32,813 nt of DNA from an uncultured Lentisphaerota bacterium (GCA_900320855.1 ONTV01000004.1:1-32813); one strand, 5' to 3'; positions 17,202-25,872 are shown, counted from the stretch's first letter. The notes: a model not told the origin generated them from the letters alone. Numbers and translations are program-made.

Positions 17202-19238
17202 TCAGATCTGGATGCCGTCGGGCAGCTTCATCCACGCGCGGATCTCGTCCGTCAGCGGGCGAATCTCCTTCACGGTCGCGAACGTGAGGTTCCCCTCCCC
17301 GTCCGGCAGCTCGAAGTCGTCGCCGACCTTCTTGCCCATGAGGTTCTGCGCCACGCGCGTCTTCGACGAGAGGATGCCCTTCTCAAGGTCGTTGTCCCAC
17401 TCGCCGAGGATCGTCCACGTCTTCTCGCCCGCCTTCGTCGCGCAGACGACGGTCACGCCCGGCATCACCTCGTCGGTCGTCGCGTCGGCGAAGTCGCCGG
17501 GCTTCACGGCCTCGAGGTCGGCCTGCATGAGCGTCTGCTTCTGCATGAGCGCGCGCTGCTCGTCCTTCGCGTACTGGTACTCGGCGTTCTCGGAGAGGTC
17601 GCCGTAGCTCTTCGCGAACTCGATGCGCTTGACGTTCGCCGGCATGTCCTCGTTGATGAGCTTGAGGTACTCGGCCTTCTTGAGTCCGAAGCTGCGGTAG
17701 GACGTGAGGCGCGCGTACTCCTTCTTCTTCTCGACCTTGACGAGGTGCTCCTCCAGCGCGGGCACGATCTTCGTCATGCGCACGACCGTCGCGTGGTGCG
17801 TCGAGGGATCCCACGCGATCGAGGCCTGGAACCGCTCGAAGAAGAGCGCCTGGTCGGCCGGCTCCAGCCAGCCGAAGACCTTCTTGAGCCAGTCGACGTT
17901 CGCGAAGAGCCGCCGGACGATGTTCTGCATCTTGAGCGTCTCGCCGCCCTGGCGCCCTTCGCCGAGGGCAATCGCGTGCGTGAGGAGCGTGATGAACGGC
18001 GGCAGCTCGGCCCAGTCCTTGAACTGCTCGTACTTGCCGACGAGCAGCGTCGTCAGCGTCGCCGGCGCCTTCGGCTGGCGCATGAACATCCCGATCGTCT
18101 GACGGCAGGCGTCGTCCTGCGCGAACTGGTCGGCGATCTCGGCGACGGCCGTGAAGCAGAGCTCGGGAATCGCCGCGTAGAGCCGCGCCTTCGCCGTGTC
18201 GTCGCAGCCGAGGAACGCGATCATCGCGCCGACCTCGCGCGCGGGCAGCGCGGCCGCCGCCTTGATGAAGCGCTTGCGCTCCCAGAGGTAGTCGCGCATC
18301 TCCATCGCCGGCGGATTCGCGAAGCCCAGCGAGACGACGGCGCACGCGAGGCGCGCGTAGAGCGCGTCATCGACCTTGCGCGCGGCCGTCACGGCAAACG
18401 CAAGCCGCGCGCCCACCTTCGCCTTCGTCTCCTCGTCGGCGACCTTGAGCTTGCCCTGCGCGACGTATTCGCGCACCGCCGCGAGAATGAGCTTCGGGTC
18501 GGTCTCGTGCGCAAAGCCGGTGAGCCAGCCGTCGCCATAGTCCTCCGCCGCCGCGCGCAGCTGGATCGGCTCGGTCTTCTTCGCGGGCACGACGACGCAC
18601 TTGTCAGCCTTGAGCGCCGTGCGCGCGCCGTCCCAGAACTTCTTCCAGTTCACGGCCTTGACGAACCCGTTCTTCACGCAGTAGTCCTCCAGGCGCACGA
18701 GCGTCATCGACGAGCCGTTCGAGCGGAGGACCGCCTTGACGAACTCGGCCGGCTTCTCCTTGAGAAGCGCGTCGAAGTCGGCCGGCGCCGTCTCGCGCAG
18801 GACGAGGATGTGATCCTTCGGCGCGACCTCCAGCATGTCGCAGGCAGCCGCAAACGTGAACTGATGGCCCTTCTTCGTCTTGAAGTCGACGGTGATGCGC
18901 TTGTAGAAGTAGTCGATCTTCTTGACCGTGCCGAGCCCCCACGTCTCGTTCAAGACCTTGACGCCCGCCGCGCCGGGGATGTTCGCGTTGAACGCGACAA
19001 GCTTCTCGAGGCGGACGAGCGACTCGTCGAGCGGACGCGCGCCGAACTCGGCCCCGTCGATGAAAGAAAGAAGAAGACGATCGTCCGTCGTCTTCTTCAG
19101 GGCGTCCTTGACGCCGGCCGGCTGCACCTTCTTCGCAAGCTCCGCCTGGTTCTCCCGCACGAGCCTGAACGCGCCCATGAAATCCTTCTTCGCGGCGCAT
19201 TCGCCCAACTGACTCACAATTGCTTCCGTTTCGGCCAT
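17202..19238 (-). CDS. greA: Transcription elongation factor GreA, long PVC-type form
   Basis: GreA rescues backtracked RNA polymerase by promoting transcript cleavage. At 678 residues this is over four times the E. coli length and resembles the chlamydial/PVC form with a large helical N-terminal domain. Residues about 95-150 (ETWGLGTVKKIDYFYKR and after) look like a CarD/Tudor-type polymerase-interaction fold. The C-terminal 160 or so residues are classical GreA: coiled coil with GDLSENAEYQYAKDEQ (acidic tip), then the FKBP-like domain with VMPGVTVVC and GKKVGDDFELP. The ATG at 19238 follows GGAGAAG. An in-frame extension to 19397 would cross the promoter and is rejected. Downstream are the dksA-like and lspA genes. 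Confidence 0.92.
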   Translation of the reverse strand: MAETEAIVSQLGECAAKKDFMGAFRLVRENQAELAKKVQPAGVKDALKKTTDDRLLLSFIDGAEFGARPLDESLVRLEKLVAFNANIPGAAGVKVLNETWGLGTVKKIDYFYKRITVDFKTKKGHQFTFAAACDMLEVAPKDHILVLRETAPADFDALLKEKPAEFVKAVLRSNGSSMTLVRLEDYCVKNGFVKAVNWKKFWDGARTALKADKCVVVPAKKTEPIQLRAAAEDYGDGWLTGFAHETDPKLILAAVREYVAQGKLKVADEETKAKVGARLAFAVTAARKVDDALYARLACAVVSLGFANPPAMEMRDYLWERKRFIKAAAALPAREVGAMIAFLGCDDTAKARLYAAIPELCFTAVAEIADQFAQDDACRQTIGMFMRQPKAPATLTTLLVGKYEQFKDWAELPPFITLLTHAIALGEGRQGGETLKMQNIVRRLFANVDWLKKVFGWLEPADQALFFERFQASIAWDPSTHHATVVRMTKIVPALEEHLVKVEKKKEYARLTSYRSFGLKKAEYLKLINEDMPANVKRIEFAKSYGDLSENAEYQYAKDEQRALMQKQTLMQADLEAVKPGDFADATTDEVMPGVTVVCATKAGEKTWTILGEWDNDLEKGILSSKTRVAQNLMGKKVGDDFELPDGEGNLTFATVKEIRPLTDEIRAWMKLPDGIQI

Positions 19239-19275
19239 ATTCTTCTCCGTTTGGACAAGTTCAAAAACGGCGCGA

Positions 19276-19281
19276 ATTATA
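19276..19281 (-). promoter_or_regulatory. Extended -10 promoter of greA operon
   Basis: Minus strand TTATGGTATAAT with no TTG-type -35 at 16-18 bases. It lies 37 bases before the greA ATG. Confidence 0.65.
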
Positions 19282-19317
19282 CCATAAACGCCGCACGAGG
19301 GATAGTGGGGGCAAAAG

Positions 19318-19330
19318 CCACCTCGGGTGG
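19318..19330 (-). terminator. Weak hairpin downstream of nfo
   Basis: Minus strand CCACC-CGA-GGTGG followed by CTTTTGCC, within the 180-base gap between nfo and greA. It may end the glgB-nfo transcript, though stem and T-run are short. The rest of this gap holds the greA promoter and two copies of GGCTGCCGCAGG (19353-19364, 19404-19415), with no gene. Confidence 0.35.
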
Positions 19331-19418
19331 GATGGCAAGGAGACCGGCGACGGGCTGCCGCAGGCGCAAACCCGTCTACGACGCCGGGCGCGCGCACGAG
19401 AACGGCTGCCGCAGGGCG

Positions 19419-20306
19419 TCAGGCCGACGGCTCCCGAAGCGACTTGAGAAGCGCAATCTCGTCCCGATAGCCCTGCAAGTCGCAGGGCGTCTCAAGGTAG
19501 AACGGGAGGTCGCGAAGCTTCGGATGATTCACGAGGCGCCGGAAGGCGTCCAGCCCGATCTTGCCCTTGCCGATCTTCTCGTGCCGGTCCTTGTGCGAGT
19601 CCCTGGCGTTCATCGAGTCGTTCAGATGAATCGCCTTGAGGCGCGCGAGCCCGACCGTGCGGTCGAAGGCGTCCAGCACGCCGTCAAGGTCGCCGACGAT
19701 GTCGTAGCCGCCATCCCAGACATGGCACGTGTCGAGGCAGACGCCGAAGAGAGGTTTGGCGGTTGGGAGGTTGGGAAGTTTGGCGGCTTGGGATTCGGCG
19801 GCGTCGATCAGGGTGCGGATCTCCTCGAAGCTGCGCCCCAGCTCCGAGCCTTTTCCGGCCATCGTCTCCAGGAGAATCGTCGTCTTCCAGCCCCCCGTCG
19901 GCGCAGCGGCGCAGACGTGGCGGAGCAGGTTCGCGACGTGCGCGACGCCCGCCTCGACGCCCTGGCCCACGTGCGAGCCGGGATGGAAGTTGTAGAGCGC
20001 GCCCGGCGTCGCCTCCAGCCGTTTCAGGTCATCGACGAAGACATGCGCGGCGAACTCCCGGACGCGCGCCTCGGCGCCGGCGGCATTGAGCGTGTACGGC
20101 GCATGGGCGAGGATCGGCCCGACGCCGTTCGCCGCCGCGTACGCGCGGAACGCGGCGACGTCGGCGGGGTCGATGGGCTTCGCCGCGCCGCCACGCGGAT
20201 TCCGCGTGAAGAACTGGAAGACGTTCGCGCCGATCGAGACGGCGGTCTGGGCCATGGCGAGATATCCGCCGGCCGAACTCAGGTGACAACCGATTTTCAT
20301 GCTCAT
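19419..20306 (-). CDS. nfo: Endonuclease IV (AP endonuclease)
   Basis: A 295-residue TIM-barrel enzyme that cuts DNA at abasic sites during base excision repair, using three zinc ions. Family segments are IGCHLSSAGG, NVFQFFTRNPRG, HAPYTLN, NFHPGSHVGQG, LLETMAGKGSE, GVCLDTCHVWDGGYD, HLNDSMNARDSHKDRHEKIGKG and a final LETP, giving the expected His/Asp/Glu ligands. An extra 14 or so residues (about 172-185, rich in A, L, P, N and K) separate the SFEEIRTLIDAAE helix from GVCLDTCH; they are encoded by period-8 repeats related to those in the deacylase. The start is 20306 or the second ATG at 20300. No strong ribosome binding site is seen. It follows glgB by 22 bases. Confidence 0.93.
   Translation of the reverse strand: MSMKIGCHLSSAGGYLAMAQTAVSIGANVFQFFTRNPRGGAAKPIDPADVAAFRAYAAANGVGPILAHAPYTLNAAGAEARVREFAAHVFVDDLKRLEATPGALYNFHPGSHVGQGVEAGVAHVANLLRHVCAAAPTGGWKTTILLETMAGKGSELGRSFEEIRTLIDAAESQAAKLPNLPTAKPLFGVCLDTCHVWDGGYDIVGDLDGVLDAFDRTVGLARLKAIHLNDSMNARDSHKDRHEKIGKGKIGLDAFRRLVNHPKLRDLPFYLETPCDLQGYRDEIALLKSLREPSA
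19752..19791 (-). repeat. Five tandem octamers (AGGTTTGG type) inside nfo
   Basis: On the plus strand AGGTTTGG, CGGTTGGG, AGGTTGGG, AAGTTTGG and CGGCTTGG follow without gaps. They are degenerate members of the same octamer family, in the same orientation relative to transcription, as those at 8537-8624. They encode the extra loop before GVCLDTCH. Confidence 0.75.
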
Positions 20307-20328
20307 GGGAGAAGTCCGCAGAAGGTTT

Positions 20329-22371
20329 TCAGATCCGCTTCAGCACGATCGCCGTGCGGGCGGGCAGATAGAGCCGCACCTGCTGGACGATCTCGTGGCG
20401 GTTCGCGTCGAGGACGAGCGTCGGCGCGTAGACGACGCCGGGCTGGATGAGCCCCTGCCCGCCGAAGCGCGGCTCGTCCGTGTCGAGGAGATGTCGCCAG
20501 TCGGACGCGGGCGGCACGAGGACGCCGTAGTCGGCGAAGCTGCGCGTCGCGTTGAAGTTGAAGACGAAGAGGAGGTCGCCGCGCACGAACGCGAGCACCT
20601 TGTCCGCCTCGTTGCAGGCCAGCCGCGTCGGCGTCGCGCCGAGGGCGCCGCGCTTCCCGAAGAGCGCCTTCCCGCCCTTGAGCGCGGCGACCATCGCCGC
20701 GTCGAAGTCGCCGAGCGCCTTGAAGCGGAGGTTCGGGTCGTCCCGGAGCGACCACTGGCGGCGGCAGTGGCCGTAGTCCCAGCCGTTCTCCGCGCGCGGG
20801 AAGTCGATCCACTCGGGATGCCCGAACTCGTTGCCCATGAAGTTGAGGTACGCGCCGCCCGACAGCGCGGCCGTCGCAAGTCGCGCCATCTTGTGGAGCG
20901 CGACGGCGCGATCGACCGTGAGGCCGTGCTGGTCCTTGCCCATGCCCCAGTAGATCGCCGCGTCCGCCATCGTGAAGAAGAACGTCTTGCCGCCGACGAG
21001 CGCCTGGTCATGGCTCTCGACGTAGGAGACGACCTTCTCCTCCGCGCGCCGGTTCGTGAGCTCGAAGTAGAGCCCGCCCATCGACCAGTCCTCGTCGCGC
21101 ACCCGCTCCGCGAGGCGGAACCAGTAGTCCGGCTCGCCCATCGCCATGCGGTAGTCGAAGCCGATGCCGCAGTCCGCCGCCGGCGCGGCGACGCCCGGCA
21201 TGCCGGAGACGTCCTCCGCGATCGTGACCGCGTGCGGCTTCGTCTCGTGGATGACGCGGTTCGCGAGCGCGAGGTAGCACCAGGCGTCGTCGTCCATCGA
21301 GCCGTTGAAGTACATTCCGTAGTCCGTGAACGCCGCGCCGAGGCCGTGGTCCCAGAAGAGCATCGACGTCACGCCGTCGAACCGGTAGCCGTCGAAGCCG
21401 TACTCCTCCAGCCAGAACTTGCAGTTCGAGAGGAGGAAGTGCAGCACCTCCGTCTTGCCGTAGTCGAAGCAGCGGCTGCCCCACGCCGAGTGCCAGCCCT
21501 TCGCGCCCGCGTGGAAGTACTGGCAGTCCGTCCCGTCGAAGCGCGAGAGGCCGTCCCGCTCGTTCGCGACGGCGTGGGAATGGACGAGGTCCATGATGAC
21601 GCGAAGCCCCATTCCGTGCGCCGCGTCGACGAGGCTCTTGAGGTCGTCGGGCGTGCCGAACCGCGACGAGGCGGCGAAGAAGCTCGAGACGTGGTAGCCG
21701 AAGCTGCCGTAGTACGGATGCTCCATGACGGCCATGAGCTGGACGGTGTCGTAGCCGGCGGCCTTGATGCGCGGCAGCATCCCGTCGCGGAACTCGGCGT
21801 AGGTGTGGACGTGCGGCTCTTCGCCCGCCATGCCGACATGAGCCTCGTAGATGAAAGGCCTCTTGTCCCTCCCGCCACTCTTGTCTCCCCCCAAGACCGG
21901 TTCAAAGTTCTTCCACCGATACGGCCGGGGCGGATGCCAGACGCAGGCGGCGAAGAGCTTCGTCTCCGGGTCCTGCACGACGTAGCGCGCATAGGCGGGG
22001 ATGCGCTCGCCGCCGCCGCCCGGCCACGCCATCTCCAGGTGGTACTTGTCGAGGTGCCGGATCTTCGCCGCCGGGATGCGCCGCTCCCAGACGTCCGTCC
22101 CCGGCTTGCGGTGGACTTCGAAGGCCGGGTCCTTCTTCCAGCCGCTGAAGTCGCCGACGAGCCACATCTCCGTCGCGTGCGGCGCCCATTCGCGGAAGAC
22201 CCAGCCGCGCCGGTCGCGGTGAAGTCCGAAGTAGTTGTGCGCGTTCGCCCAGTCCGCCAGCGACGTCTGCCCCTGCGTGAGCGCGTCCGCCCGCACCCGG
22301 GCGTGCGCGGCGCGGCCGCGGATCGCGGCCTCAAAGGGCTTCAGGTACGGGTCGTCGAGAAGATGTGCCAT
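20329..22371 (-). CDS. glgB: 1,4-alpha-glucan branching enzyme (GH13)
   Basis: GlgB introduces alpha-1,6 branches in glycogen. The 680-residue protein has an N-terminal CBM48 domain (about 50-140, FREWAPHATEMWLVGDFSGW), a GH13 barrel with nucleophile D332 (GYRFDGVTSM), acid/base E386 (TIAEDVSG) and transition-state stabiliser D455 (VESHDQ), and a C-terminal beta domain ending in LKRI. The layout resembles the eukaryote-like GH13_8 subgroup more than E. coli GlgB. Residues 159-171 form a Gly/Asp/Lys/Arg-rich insert just before FIYEAHVGM, encoded by an 18-base near-repeat with unusual codons. The ATG at 22371 follows GGAGGA. It has its own promoter and is followed by nfo. No other glycogen genes are adjacent. 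Confidence 0.95.
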   Translation of the reverse strand: MAHLLDDPYLKPFEAAIRGRAAHARVRADALTQGQTSLADWANAHNYFGLHRDRRGWVFREWAPHATEMWLVGDFSGWKKDPAFEVHRKPGTDVWERRIPAAKIRHLDKYHLEMAWPGGGGERIPAYARYVVQDPETKLFAACVWHPPRPYRWKNFEPVLGGDKSGGRDKRPFIYEAHVGMAGEEPHVHTYAEFRDGMLPRIKAAGYDTVQLMAVMEHPYYGSFGYHVSSFFAASSRFGTPDDLKSLVDAAHGMGLRVIMDLVHSHAVANERDGLSRFDGTDCQYFHAGAKGWHSAWGSRCFDYGKTEVLHFLLSNCKFWLEEYGFDGYRFDGVTSMLFWDHGLGAAFTDYGMYFNGSMDDDAWCYLALANRVIHETKPHAVTIAEDVSGMPGVAAPAADCGIGFDYRMAMGEPDYWFRLAERVRDEDWSMGGLYFELTNRRAEEKVVSYVESHDQALVGGKTFFFTMADAAIYWGMGKDQHGLTVDRAVALHKMARLATAALSGGAYLNFMGNEFGHPEWIDFPRAENGWDYGHCRRQWSLRDDPNLRFKALGDFDAAMVAALKGGKALFGKRGALGATPTRLACNEADKVLAFVRGDLLFVFNFNATRSFADYGVLVPPASDWRHLLDTDEPRFGGQGLIQPGVVYAPTLVLDANRHEIVQQVRLYLPARTAIVLKRI

Positions 22372-22396
22372 CGTGTCCTCCGTTCGTTCGGAGTGG

Positions 22397-22402
22397 ATTA
22401 TA
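22397..22402 (-). promoter_or_regulatory. Extended -10 promoter of glgB-nfo
   Basis: Minus strand GGTTTGGTATAAT. At 17 bases upstream is TGGCGA, a weak -35 at best. It lies in the 39-base gap after the pseudopilin gene. Confidence 0.65.
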
Positions 22403-22410
22403 CCAAACCG

Positions 22411-22860
22411 CTAGGGCTTTCGCCACAGCGTGACGAAGCTCTCCTGCTCCTTCTTGCCGCGCCCCTGTCCACGCGCGCCCCACGTGACGGTGACGCGCAC
22501 GCGATAGAGATTGTTCAGCCGCCTGAGGTCGTCGTCGGACGGATTCCTGTCGAGGTTCTCGCGCTCCCACGTGAAGCCCCTGAACTTGTCCTGCTGCTCG
22601 CGCGTCAGGCGCTCGTCGGAGACGAGATCCCACAGCTCCGTCGCGCGCGTCTCCCGGACGTCGAGGTCGCCCTCCTCCACGACCTCCTCAAGCGGATAGG
22701 CCATCTCGCCGAGATCCATCACCTCCTGCGCCGTCTCGAGCTCCGTCTGCGACAGCATCATCTTCTGCGACTGCGACATCGACAGGAGAATTCCCGTGAG
22801 GCCAAACCCAAGGAGAATGGCCGCGAGCAGAACCTCCAGCAACGTGAAGCCCGCCCTCAT
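22411..22860 (-). CDS. Prepilin-type protein, GspI/PilV-like minor pseudopilin
   Basis: A 149-residue protein with a type IV prepilin leader at its very start: MRAG followed by FTLLEVLLAAILLGFGLTGI, with E at position 5 of the mature chain. Cleavage by a prepilin peptidase would be after G4. The remainder is acidic, then ends in a basic strand-rich part. Size and position after a GspH-like gene suggest a GspI/PilV-type minor pseudopilin. The ATG at 22860 overlaps the GspH-like stop (ATGA). No secretion ATPase, secretin or prepilin peptidase is in the window. Confidence 0.75.
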   Translation of the reverse strand: MRAGFTLLEVLLAAILLGFGLTGILLSMSQSQKMMLSQTELETAQEVMDLGEMAYPLEEVVEEGDLDVRETRATELWDLVSDERLTREQQDKFRGFTWERENLDRNPSDDDLRRLNNLYRVRVTVTWGARGQGRGKKEQESFVTLWRKP

Positions 22861-23690
22861 TCGTCGTCTTCCCGTCCGTCGCCCGACAGCACCTTCGCCG
22901 CGCCGAAGCGGTCGATGCGGATCGAAAGCCCGTCCTCCGGCCGCTGGCCGTCGGCGTAGACCCAGACCTGGTGCGGATCGACGCGCCCGTTCGTCTCCCA
23001 GACGACGGAGACGGGCTCCTGCCGCTCGGCGGCCGCCCCCTTCGCCTTCTCGTCGAACGCCGACGTCTCCGCCTTCTCCTCGGCCTTCGCCGCCGTCTTC
23101 GACTCCTTGAACTTGCCGAGCAGATAGTCGACGTTCGAGAAGACCGAAAGGCGCGGCCTGCGGCCCTCCGCCGTCTCCCCCAGTCCCTCGTCGCCCAGGA
23201 CGATTTTGAGCCGCATGCCCTTGACGACGTCCTCCTTGATGGGCGCGAAGAGGACGTCCTGCACGAGCGAACCGCCGTCCTCCTTCTTCGGGCCCGTCGC
23301 CGCGTCGCCGTCCGTGTCCGCCTCGGCCCGAACGGAGACGAGCTCCCGCTTCGGCGCCGCGAGCGGCTCGCCCGTCAGCGTCCGGATCTTCGCCCGGTCG
23401 ATTTCGTCCGCAAACAGCTTGGCGGACGTCATCTCGATCTTCGCCATCGGCTCGCCGTCGATCTCTTCGGTCGAGTAGGTGATGATGACGGGCTTCTGCG
23501 AGACGAGCGCCTGCGACCGCGCATGGCGGATCGCCGCGAAGATGTCGCGCGTCGCGCCCTTGACGCGCGCCGCGCCCTGTCCCGCACGGACGCTGACGAC
23601 GCCGACGCCCGCCATCGCGCAGATGATCGCGACGATCACCAGCAGCTCAATGAGCGTAAAGCCCCCGCGCCTCTTCGGGCCGCCCGTCAT
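22857..23690 (-). CDS. Prepilin-type protein, GspH/FimT-like pseudopilin
   Basis: A 277-residue protein beginning MTGGPKRRGG then FTLIELLVIVAIICAMAGVGV, the prepilin leader and N-terminal helix, cleaved after G10. AIRHARSQALVSQKPVIITY is the typical GspH/FimT sequence following the helix. The body is longer than usual (GspH about 170 residues) because of charged segments around 150 and 205-230 rich in K, E and A. The ATG at 23690 overlaps the amidase stop (ATGA), so amidase, GspH-like and GspI-like proteins are probably made together. A longer in-frame ORF to 24284 overlaps the amidase gene and is not used. Confidence 0.8.
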   Translation of the reverse strand: MTGGPKRRGGFTLIELLVIVAIICAMAGVGVVSVRAGQGAARVKGATRDIFAAIRHARSQALVSQKPVIITYSTEEIDGEPMAKIEMTSAKLFADEIDRAKIRTLTGEPLAAPKRELVSVRAEADTDGDAATGPKKEDGGSLVQDVLFAPIKEDVVKGMRLKIVLGDEGLGETAEGRRPRLSVFSNVDYLLGKFKESKTAAKAEEKAETSAFDEKAKGAAAERQEPVSVVWETNGRVDPHQVWVYADGQRPEDGLSIRIDRFGAAKVLSGDGREDDE

Positions 23691-24622
23691 GGCGTCTCCG
23701 TCTGCCCGGCGTTCCCGTCGGCCGCGCACCAGTCGGCGATGCCGTCGGCAATGGCCGAGGCGACCTTCTGCCGACGCGCGCGATTCCAGCAGTCGAGTTC
23801 GCCCTCCGGCGTCGTGAGGAAGTCCGTCTCGATCAGGCAGGACGGAATCTCCGGATTGCGCGTGACGGCAAAGTTCGCGTGGATGACGCCCCTGTTCGGC
23901 AGCGACGCGCCGAACGCCGCCGCGAGACGGGCGTTCAGCGCCCGCGCCAGCTCCTCGCCGATCGCGTTCCAGGCGTAGACGGCGTGGAAGCGGACAGTGC
24001 GCGGATCGCGGTCGGCCGCCGGCGCGTTGTGGTGGATCGAGACGAACGCATCCGCCCCCTGCGCGTGCGCGACCTTCGGACGGTCGTAGAGCGCAACCGC
24101 CACGTCCGCCTCGCGCGTCATCACGACGCGGTAGCCGCGCGCCACGAGCGCATCGCGGACGTTCCGCGCGAGCGCGAGGTTCAAGTCCGACTCCTTGAGG
24201 TTGTGCGGGCTCATCGCCCCCGTCTCGGCGCCGCCGTGCCCCGCGTCGAGAACGACCGTGATCTCGGACGGCGGCTTCCCGCACGGCCGGGGCTTCGGCG
24301 CGTCGCCGGCATACGGGAGCTTCGCGTAGACTTTCGCGGGGGGCTTGGGCGCGACGCCGGACGTCGCGGTCGGCGCGGGACGCTTCCCGACGACGAACGT
24401 GCGCCTCACGCCCGCGACGTCAAGGACATTCGTGCCCGCGACGACGTCCGCCATCGTGACCCACCCGCCAAGCGGATGCACCGCGACGTTACGCCCCTGG
24501 ACAAGGACATTCGTCGTCCCCGGCGCGACCGCACCCGACACGTAGCACCGTTCGAGGAACGGCAACCGCTGACCTTCCCTCGGAAAGGCGATGACAGCCG
24601 CGACAAGAAAGGAGAGGACCAT
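23687..24622 (-). CDS. N-acetylmuramoyl-L-alanine amidase (Amidase_3)
   Basis: A 311-residue cell-wall hydrolase that cuts the bond between muramic acid and the stem peptide. The hydrophobic N-terminus (VLSFLVAAVIA) suggests export. Residues about 20-80 form a beta-rich N-terminal region, then a Pro/Lys-rich linker, then the Amidase_3 catalytic domain from about residue 120: VVLDAGHGG (H129), LKESDLNLALA (E144), SIHHNA (H197), and SCLIETDFL (catalytic E265). The start at 24622 lacks a clear ribosome binding site but is the only ATG that gives a signal-like start. It lies 28 bases after galM. It could open peptidoglycan for the pseudopilin-based system downstream. Confidence 0.88.
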   Translation of the reverse strand: MVLSFLVAAVIAFPREGQRLPFLERCYVSGAVAPGTTNVLVQGRNVAVHPLGGWVTMADVVAGTNVLDVAGVRRTFVVGKRPAPTATSGVAPKPPAKVYAKLPYAGDAPKPRPCGKPPSEITVVLDAGHGGAETGAMSPHNLKESDLNLALARNVRDALVARGYRVVMTREADVAVALYDRPKVAHAQGADAFVSIHHNAPAADRDPRTVRFHAVYAWNAIGEELARALNARLAAAFGASLPNRGVIHANFAVTRNPEIPSCLIETDFLTTPEGELDCWNRARRQKVASAIADGIADWCAADGNAGQTETP

Positions 24623-24650
24623 CGGACGCCGAGGAGTTCAGGCCGACGTC

Positions 24651-25796
24651 TCAGTCCGCTAAGAAGCGGTATTCGGTGCGGCTCCGGAACGTCTCGCCCG
24701 GGCGGAGGACCGTCGTCGGGAAGTCGGGCCGGTTCGGCGAATCCGGCGCGTGCTGCGTCTCAAGCGCGACGCCCGCGAACGTCGGCAGCGTCCGCCCCGC
24801 CGCCTTCGCCGGGAGCGTGCCGTCCATGTTCTGCGCGCCGTACATCTGCAGGCACGGCTCGGTCGTCCAGACCTCCAGACGACGGCCCGACGCGGGATCG
24901 CGCATCGTCGCGGCCGGGTGCAGCTCGCCGGGCGCGCCGCGCAGCACGAAGTTGTGGTCGTACCAGCCGTCCATCGGCCAGTTCGCCGGCTGGGCGGCCA
25001 TCCACGCGGCCCGCGAACCGATCGGACGCGGCGACGTGAAGTCAAAGCCCGTCCCCGTAACGGGCGCATGCTGCGTCGGGATGAGGCCGGCGTCCGTCTG
25101 CGTGTAGAGGTCGGCGAAGATCTGGAGTTCCTGCTTCAGGACGTCGCCGCTCGCCTCGCCCGCGAGATTCCAGTAGCTGTGGTGCGTCAGGTTGAGGACG
25201 GTCGGCTTGTCCGTCGTCGCCTCGTAGTCGATCGTCCAGACGTTCGTCGGCAGGACGCGGTACGTCACCTTGCAGACGACCGTGCCGGGGAAGCCCATGT
25301 CGCCGTCCGGCGAGACGAGCGACAGCACGAGGCCGACCGTCTCGCCCTCGACGAAGGGCCGCGCCTGCCAGACCTTCGTGTCCCATCCGTCCGGCCCGCC
25401 GTGGAGGTTGTTGTGGCGCGGCGGCTTGTCCTCGCTGATCGGCAGCTGGTACGACTTTCCGTCCAGCGTGAACCGGCCGTCGCGGATGCGGTTGCCGAAG
25501 CGGCCGATGAGCGTGCCCATCGAGAAGCCGTTCTTCTCGTACTCCGCCGCCGTGTTCCAGCCCAGCGTGACGTCCGCCAAGTTGCCGAAGCGGTCGGGCG
25601 CGTAGCAGCGCACGAGCCGTCCGCCGTAGTCGCTGACGTCCAACGCCAGCCCGCCCGCGCCGCGCAAGGTGTAGAGCGCGGTCTCCGTGCCGTCCGAGAG
25701 CCGCCCGAAGCTCCGTTTCGCCGGCGGCTCGACCGCCGCCACCAGGGTTCCGGCCGCCAGCGCGGCCACCGTCGTCATCAGCATCTGTTTCTTCAT
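24651..25796 (-). CDS. galM: Exported aldose 1-epimerase (galactose mutarotase)
   Basis: GalM interconverts alpha and beta anomers of aldoses. The 381-residue protein has a signal peptide (KKQMLMTTVAALAAGTLVAA), so it probably works in the periplasm, as in several glycan-degrading gut bacteria. Conserved parts are TLIGRFGNRI, NNLHGGPDGWDTKVW (histidine), NLTHHSYWNLAG (histidine), FDFTSPRPIG and the C-terminal GVALETQHAPDSPN with the catalytic glutamate. The ATG at 25796 follows GGAAG. It has a strong extended -10 promoter about 80 bases upstream. It heads the galM-amidase-pseudopilin group. Confidence 0.93.
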   Translation of the reverse strand: MKKQMLMTTVAALAAGTLVAAVEPPAKRSFGRLSDGTETALYTLRGAGGLALDVSDYGGRLVRCYAPDRFGNLADVTLGWNTAAEYEKNGFSMGTLIGRFGNRIRDGRFTLDGKSYQLPISEDKPPRHNNLHGGPDGWDTKVWQARPFVEGETVGLVLSLVSPDGDMGFPGTVVCKVTYRVLPTNVWTIDYEATTDKPTVLNLTHHSYWNLAGEASGDVLKQELQIFADLYTQTDAGLIPTQHAPVTGTGFDFTSPRPIGSRAAWMAAQPANWPMDGWYDHNFVLRGAPGELHPAATMRDPASGRRLEVWTTEPCLQMYGAQNMDGTLPAKAAGRTLPTFAGVALETQHAPDSPNRPDFPTTVLRPGETFRSRTEYRFLAD

Positions 25797-25872
25797 TGCT
25801 TTCTTCCGTTCAATCAGCGCCCTCTCGGAGCCCCGCGCCGACCACGCGGAACAAGCCCCGATTCTTCGGCGT

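Noticed and set aside
19353-19415. Two copies of GGCTGCCGCAGG downstream of nfo as an attachment site or mobile element end
   Set aside because: Only 12 bases, direct, in GC-rich sequence, with no integrase, transposase or target duplication nearby.
16677-20450. 1257-codon open frame on the plus strand
   Set aside because: It spans the antisense of dksA-like, greA and nfo, crosses the greA promoter gap, and shows only compositional, Arg-rich sequence. It is a shadow.
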